This document shows positions 6,020 through 7,187 of a stretch of DNA of 7,187 nucleotides, in pieces. The DNA comes from Chloroflexota bacterium (GTDB lineage: Bacteria > Chloroflexota > Anaerolineae > Fen-1058). A program made the translations under genes and the position numbers. Below the pieces are notes generated by a model. The model ran no database searches. It saw nothing but the letters and a program-made list of their open reading frames with translations, and was not told the origin of the DNA. Positions within the stretch are counted from its first letter, which is position 1; each line of letters opens with the position of its first letter. The stretch covers positions 1-7,187 of the forward strand of contig JACRBO010000810.1 in NCBI GenBank assembly GCA_016219235.1, written 5' to 3'.

Positions 6020-6045
6020 CGGGGCAGACCACTCGATCTGCCCCG
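6020..6045. terminator. Likely bidirectional terminator hairpin between convergent genes
   Basis: CGGGGCAGA (6020-6028) and TCTGCCCCG (6037-6045) form a perfect GC-rich 9-bp stem with an 8-nt loop. On the + strand it is followed by CGTTTCTT; on the - strand by TGAGTTTTGAG. It lies 45 bp past the stop of the - strand exported protein gene and about 270 bp past the lipoprotein stop. It most directly serves the - strand gene and can act for both. The T tracts are short, so efficiency is uncertain. Confidence 0.6.
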
Positions 6046-6055
6046 CGTTTCTTAC

Positions 6056-6104
6056 CTGATCACTGATTACTGATCCCCGATTACCGATCTCTACTTCCTG
6101 ATCA
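6056..6104. repeat. Degenerate heptamer tandem repeat (CYGATYA)
   Basis: Seven consecutive 7-mers read CTGATCA, CTGATTA, CTGATCC, CCGATTA, CCGATCT, CTACTTC and CTGATCA. The first five match the consensus well; the sixth is diverged. The array lies between the terminator-like hairpin and the - strand gene and covers that gene's stop codon and last four or so codons. It resembles in form the heptanucleotide short tandem repeats (STRR) described from cyanobacteria, though the sequence is different. Confidence 0.6.
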
Positions 6105-7125
6105 ACGGCAGATACAGCGTGGACAGCTGCACCTCCAGCGAGCACGTCAGCCCATCGACATCGTCCGTCGCCAACAGGCCGAGTTTGCTTGCGGCATACA
6201 TCACGCCGTGCTGTGGACGCAACACGTCGGCGGGGCCGGCGTTCCACGTCGTCAACGTCGGCGATCCGGCGGCGAGCGAGAACAACACCTGATCGCCTGC
6301 GCCGTACACGGCATCGCCGTTGTCCAGCACGCACAGCGCGTCGATTACATCACCGCTGGTCAGACCCAGATCGCTCGATCCGCTGGCCCACACTTGCGGC
6401 GCGAAATCGGGACTGGTGATCAAGATGTCGCGCGCCGTTGCGCCGATTTCGGCCAGTGTCGGCGAACCCGGCGCGAGCGTCATGAAGAGTGGCTCGTCGG
6501 GCACGCCGTTGCAATCGGGATCGATCGACAGGCACGGATCGCGTTCGATCTCATCGACGTTGTCGCCGCTGACGGCTTCGCTTAGATCGAGGCCAAAGCC
6601 GCTGTTGGTGCTGCACGCCGTGCCGTTGCCGTCCAGATCCTGCTCGTTCAGGCCGTCGAGGGCGGTCTCAAACACATCGGCGGCGGGTTCGGCGGGCGTG
6701 CAGTCGGCTTCGGCTCGCACCGCCGTGCCCGTAAGCCCGCGCGAGCCGGCCACCACCGAGAACTGAATCGGCGGCAGGCTGGTCGAGACAAAATCGTAGC
6801 CGTACGACAGGCCGCGCACATCATCGCTTGCGCCAGTGCCCGGATCACTGCACAGCAGGCCCAGGTTCTCGCAGATGATCACGGGGCCGGCTCCCGCGCC
6901 TACGATGTCGGCGGCCAGCATGCCCGTCGTCGTGATGGGGCTGGCGTTTGACACGGATAGCGATTGAGTTTGCGCCTCTTCGGGCGGCGAGAAAGCGGTC
7001 GGCCGATCGGAACGATCGGCGCGTTCGGGTTGAGCTGATCGATCGGTCCGCGCCAGCACCCCGATCGCGATCGACCATGCGATCAAGATCGCTGCGGTAA
7101 ACACGATAGTTTTAGTGGTTCGCAT
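6091..7125 (-). CDS. Exported repeat protein with C-terminal YLPLIRK tail
   Basis: The 344-residue product starts with a positively charged n-region and a hydrophobic segment (about 6-25, 'IVFTAAILIAWSIAIGVLA'), so it is secreted or membrane-anchored. A polar Arg/Asp/Ser/Pro stretch (26-58) follows. The rest is built of diverged repeats with the pattern 'xFSLxxGSPxL...ADVL...LGLxxxDDVDxL', at about 69-108 (partial), 119-193, 212-267 and 280-330. Similar repeats occur, from general familiarity, in large exported proteins of Chloroflexota and some other phyla, without a known function. Several Asp-rich loops (LDGNGTA, DPDCNGVPD) resemble calcium-binding or dockerin-like turns, which is inference. 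There are at least eight Cys residues. The last residues, YLPLIRK, look like a recurring C-terminal motif of Chloroflexota exported proteins. The start is fixed by an excellent RBS, AAGGGAGGTGA, at 7139-7129. Confidence 0.85.
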   Translation of the reverse strand: MRTTKTIVFTAAILIAWSIAIGVLARTDRSAQPERADRSDRPTAFSPPEEAQTQSLSVSNASPITTTGMLAADIVGAGAGPVIICENLGLLCSDPGTGASDDVRGLSYGYDFVSTSLPPIQFSVVAGSRGLTGTAVRAEADCTPAEPAADVFETALDGLNEQDLDGNGTACSTNSGFGLDLSEAVSGDNVDEIERDPCLSIDPDCNGVPDEPLFMTLAPGSPTLAEIGATARDILITSPDFAPQVWASGSSDLGLTSGDVIDALCVLDNGDAVYGAGDQVLFSLAAGSPTLTTWNAGPADVLRPQHGVMYAASKLGLLATDDVDGLTCSLEVQLSTLYLPLIRK

Positions 7126-7128
7126 GGC

Positions 7129-7139
7129 TCACCTCCCTT
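7129..7139 (-). promoter_or_regulatory. Strong ribosome-binding site of the exported repeat protein
   Basis: Read on the - strand, AAGGGAGGTGA lies 3 nt before the ATG at 7125 and includes the GGAGGTGA complement of the 16S 3' end. It fixes this start codon. It overlaps the last two bases of a TAA (7140-7138) of a possible upstream gene, an arrangement typical of genes translated from one operon mRNA. Confidence 0.75.
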
Positions 7140-7187
7140 AGGGAATGGGCGGCCACTTAACCATGAAGACGCGCGTGGGCGTGACCT
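7138..7187 (-). CDS. Possible C-terminal tail of a second - strand gene (partial)
   Basis: One - strand frame is open from the window edge to TAA at 7140-7138 and reads VTPTRVFMVKWPPIP. The stop sits inside the RBS of the next gene, 12 bp before its ATG, which is normal operon spacing. The 'F.VKWPPIP' ending resembles the hydrophobic-Lys-Trp-Pro-Pro segments seen in Chloroflexota surface proteins, but 15 residues cannot prove it. No function can be named. Confidence 0.4.
   Translation of the reverse strand, partial: VTPTRVFMVKWPPIP

Noticed and set aside
5708..6032. Overlapping - strand open frames of 101 and 102 codons over the 41-bp array
   Set aside because: They are the same 41-bp repeat read in several frames (RSQGTLGAR-type repeats). 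The period is not a multiple of three and there is no RBS, so they are not proteins.
6190..6766. + strand open frames opposite the exported repeat protein
   Set aside because: They are Arg/Ser-rich shadows of a - strand gene that has an excellent RBS, a signal sequence and internal repeats.
6990..7090. Cluster of CGATCG/GATC palindromes resembling the cyanobacterial HIP1 site or a replication-related motif
   Set aside because: The true HIP1 octamer GCGATCGC is not present. The cluster falls in codons for an Arg/Asp/Ser-rich stretch, where GAT-CG combinations are expected from codon use.

Overview
The window looks like a piece of a moderately GC-rich bacterial chromosome, most probably Chloroflexota (Anaerolineae/Caldilineae-like). 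This is inference from three style markers: a secreted protein ending in a hydrophobic 'YLPLIRK' tail, a lipoprotein with a Thr/Pro 'TPTPKP' linker behind its lipidated Cys, and intergenic palindromes of the 'GTAGGGGCGAA' and 'CCTGCGA' types. No rRNA, tRNA, CRISPR, transposase or phage gene is visible. I see no defence system or other evident new multi-gene system; the gene content is ordinary metabolism plus cell-surface proteins, and the unusual material is mostly in the intergenic DNA.

Layout, left to right. (1) Bases 1-75 are the last 24 codons of a polar amino-acid ABC transporter ATPase. (2) After a good sigma-70 type promoter, a 782-codon gene (211-2559) encodes a large M19 (membrane/renal dipeptidase)-like metallohydrolase. 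(3) The 359-bp gap 2560-2918 holds three different perfect or near-perfect inverted repeats in a row. They are followed by a strong predicted promoter and a transcribed 47-bp dyad that contains a tandem 16-bp repeat and a full Shine-Dalgarno-like sequence. (4) A DUF554 membrane protein (2919-3623) and (5) a class I PLP-dependent aminotransferase (3695-4861) follow on the + strand. (6) A visibly more AT-rich gene (about 4928-5746) encodes a short lipoprotein with TolB-like beta-propeller motifs. (7) The 344-bp gap 5747-6090 has a small hairpin, a 41-bp tandem repeat array with palindromic cores, a terminator-like hairpin between convergent genes, and a heptamer tandem repeat that runs into the 3' end of the next gene. 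(8) On the - strand, 7125-6091 encodes an exported repeat protein. Just upstream of it at the window edge is what may be the tail of a second - strand gene in the same operon.

How the genes may work together: an amino-acid importer, a dipeptidase-like hydrolase and an amino-acid aminotransferase are compatible with peptide/amino-acid use. Each + strand gene has its own plausible promoter or a sizeable gap, so a single operon is not supported. The lipoprotein and the - strand exported protein are cell-surface proteins with no clear link to the metabolic genes.
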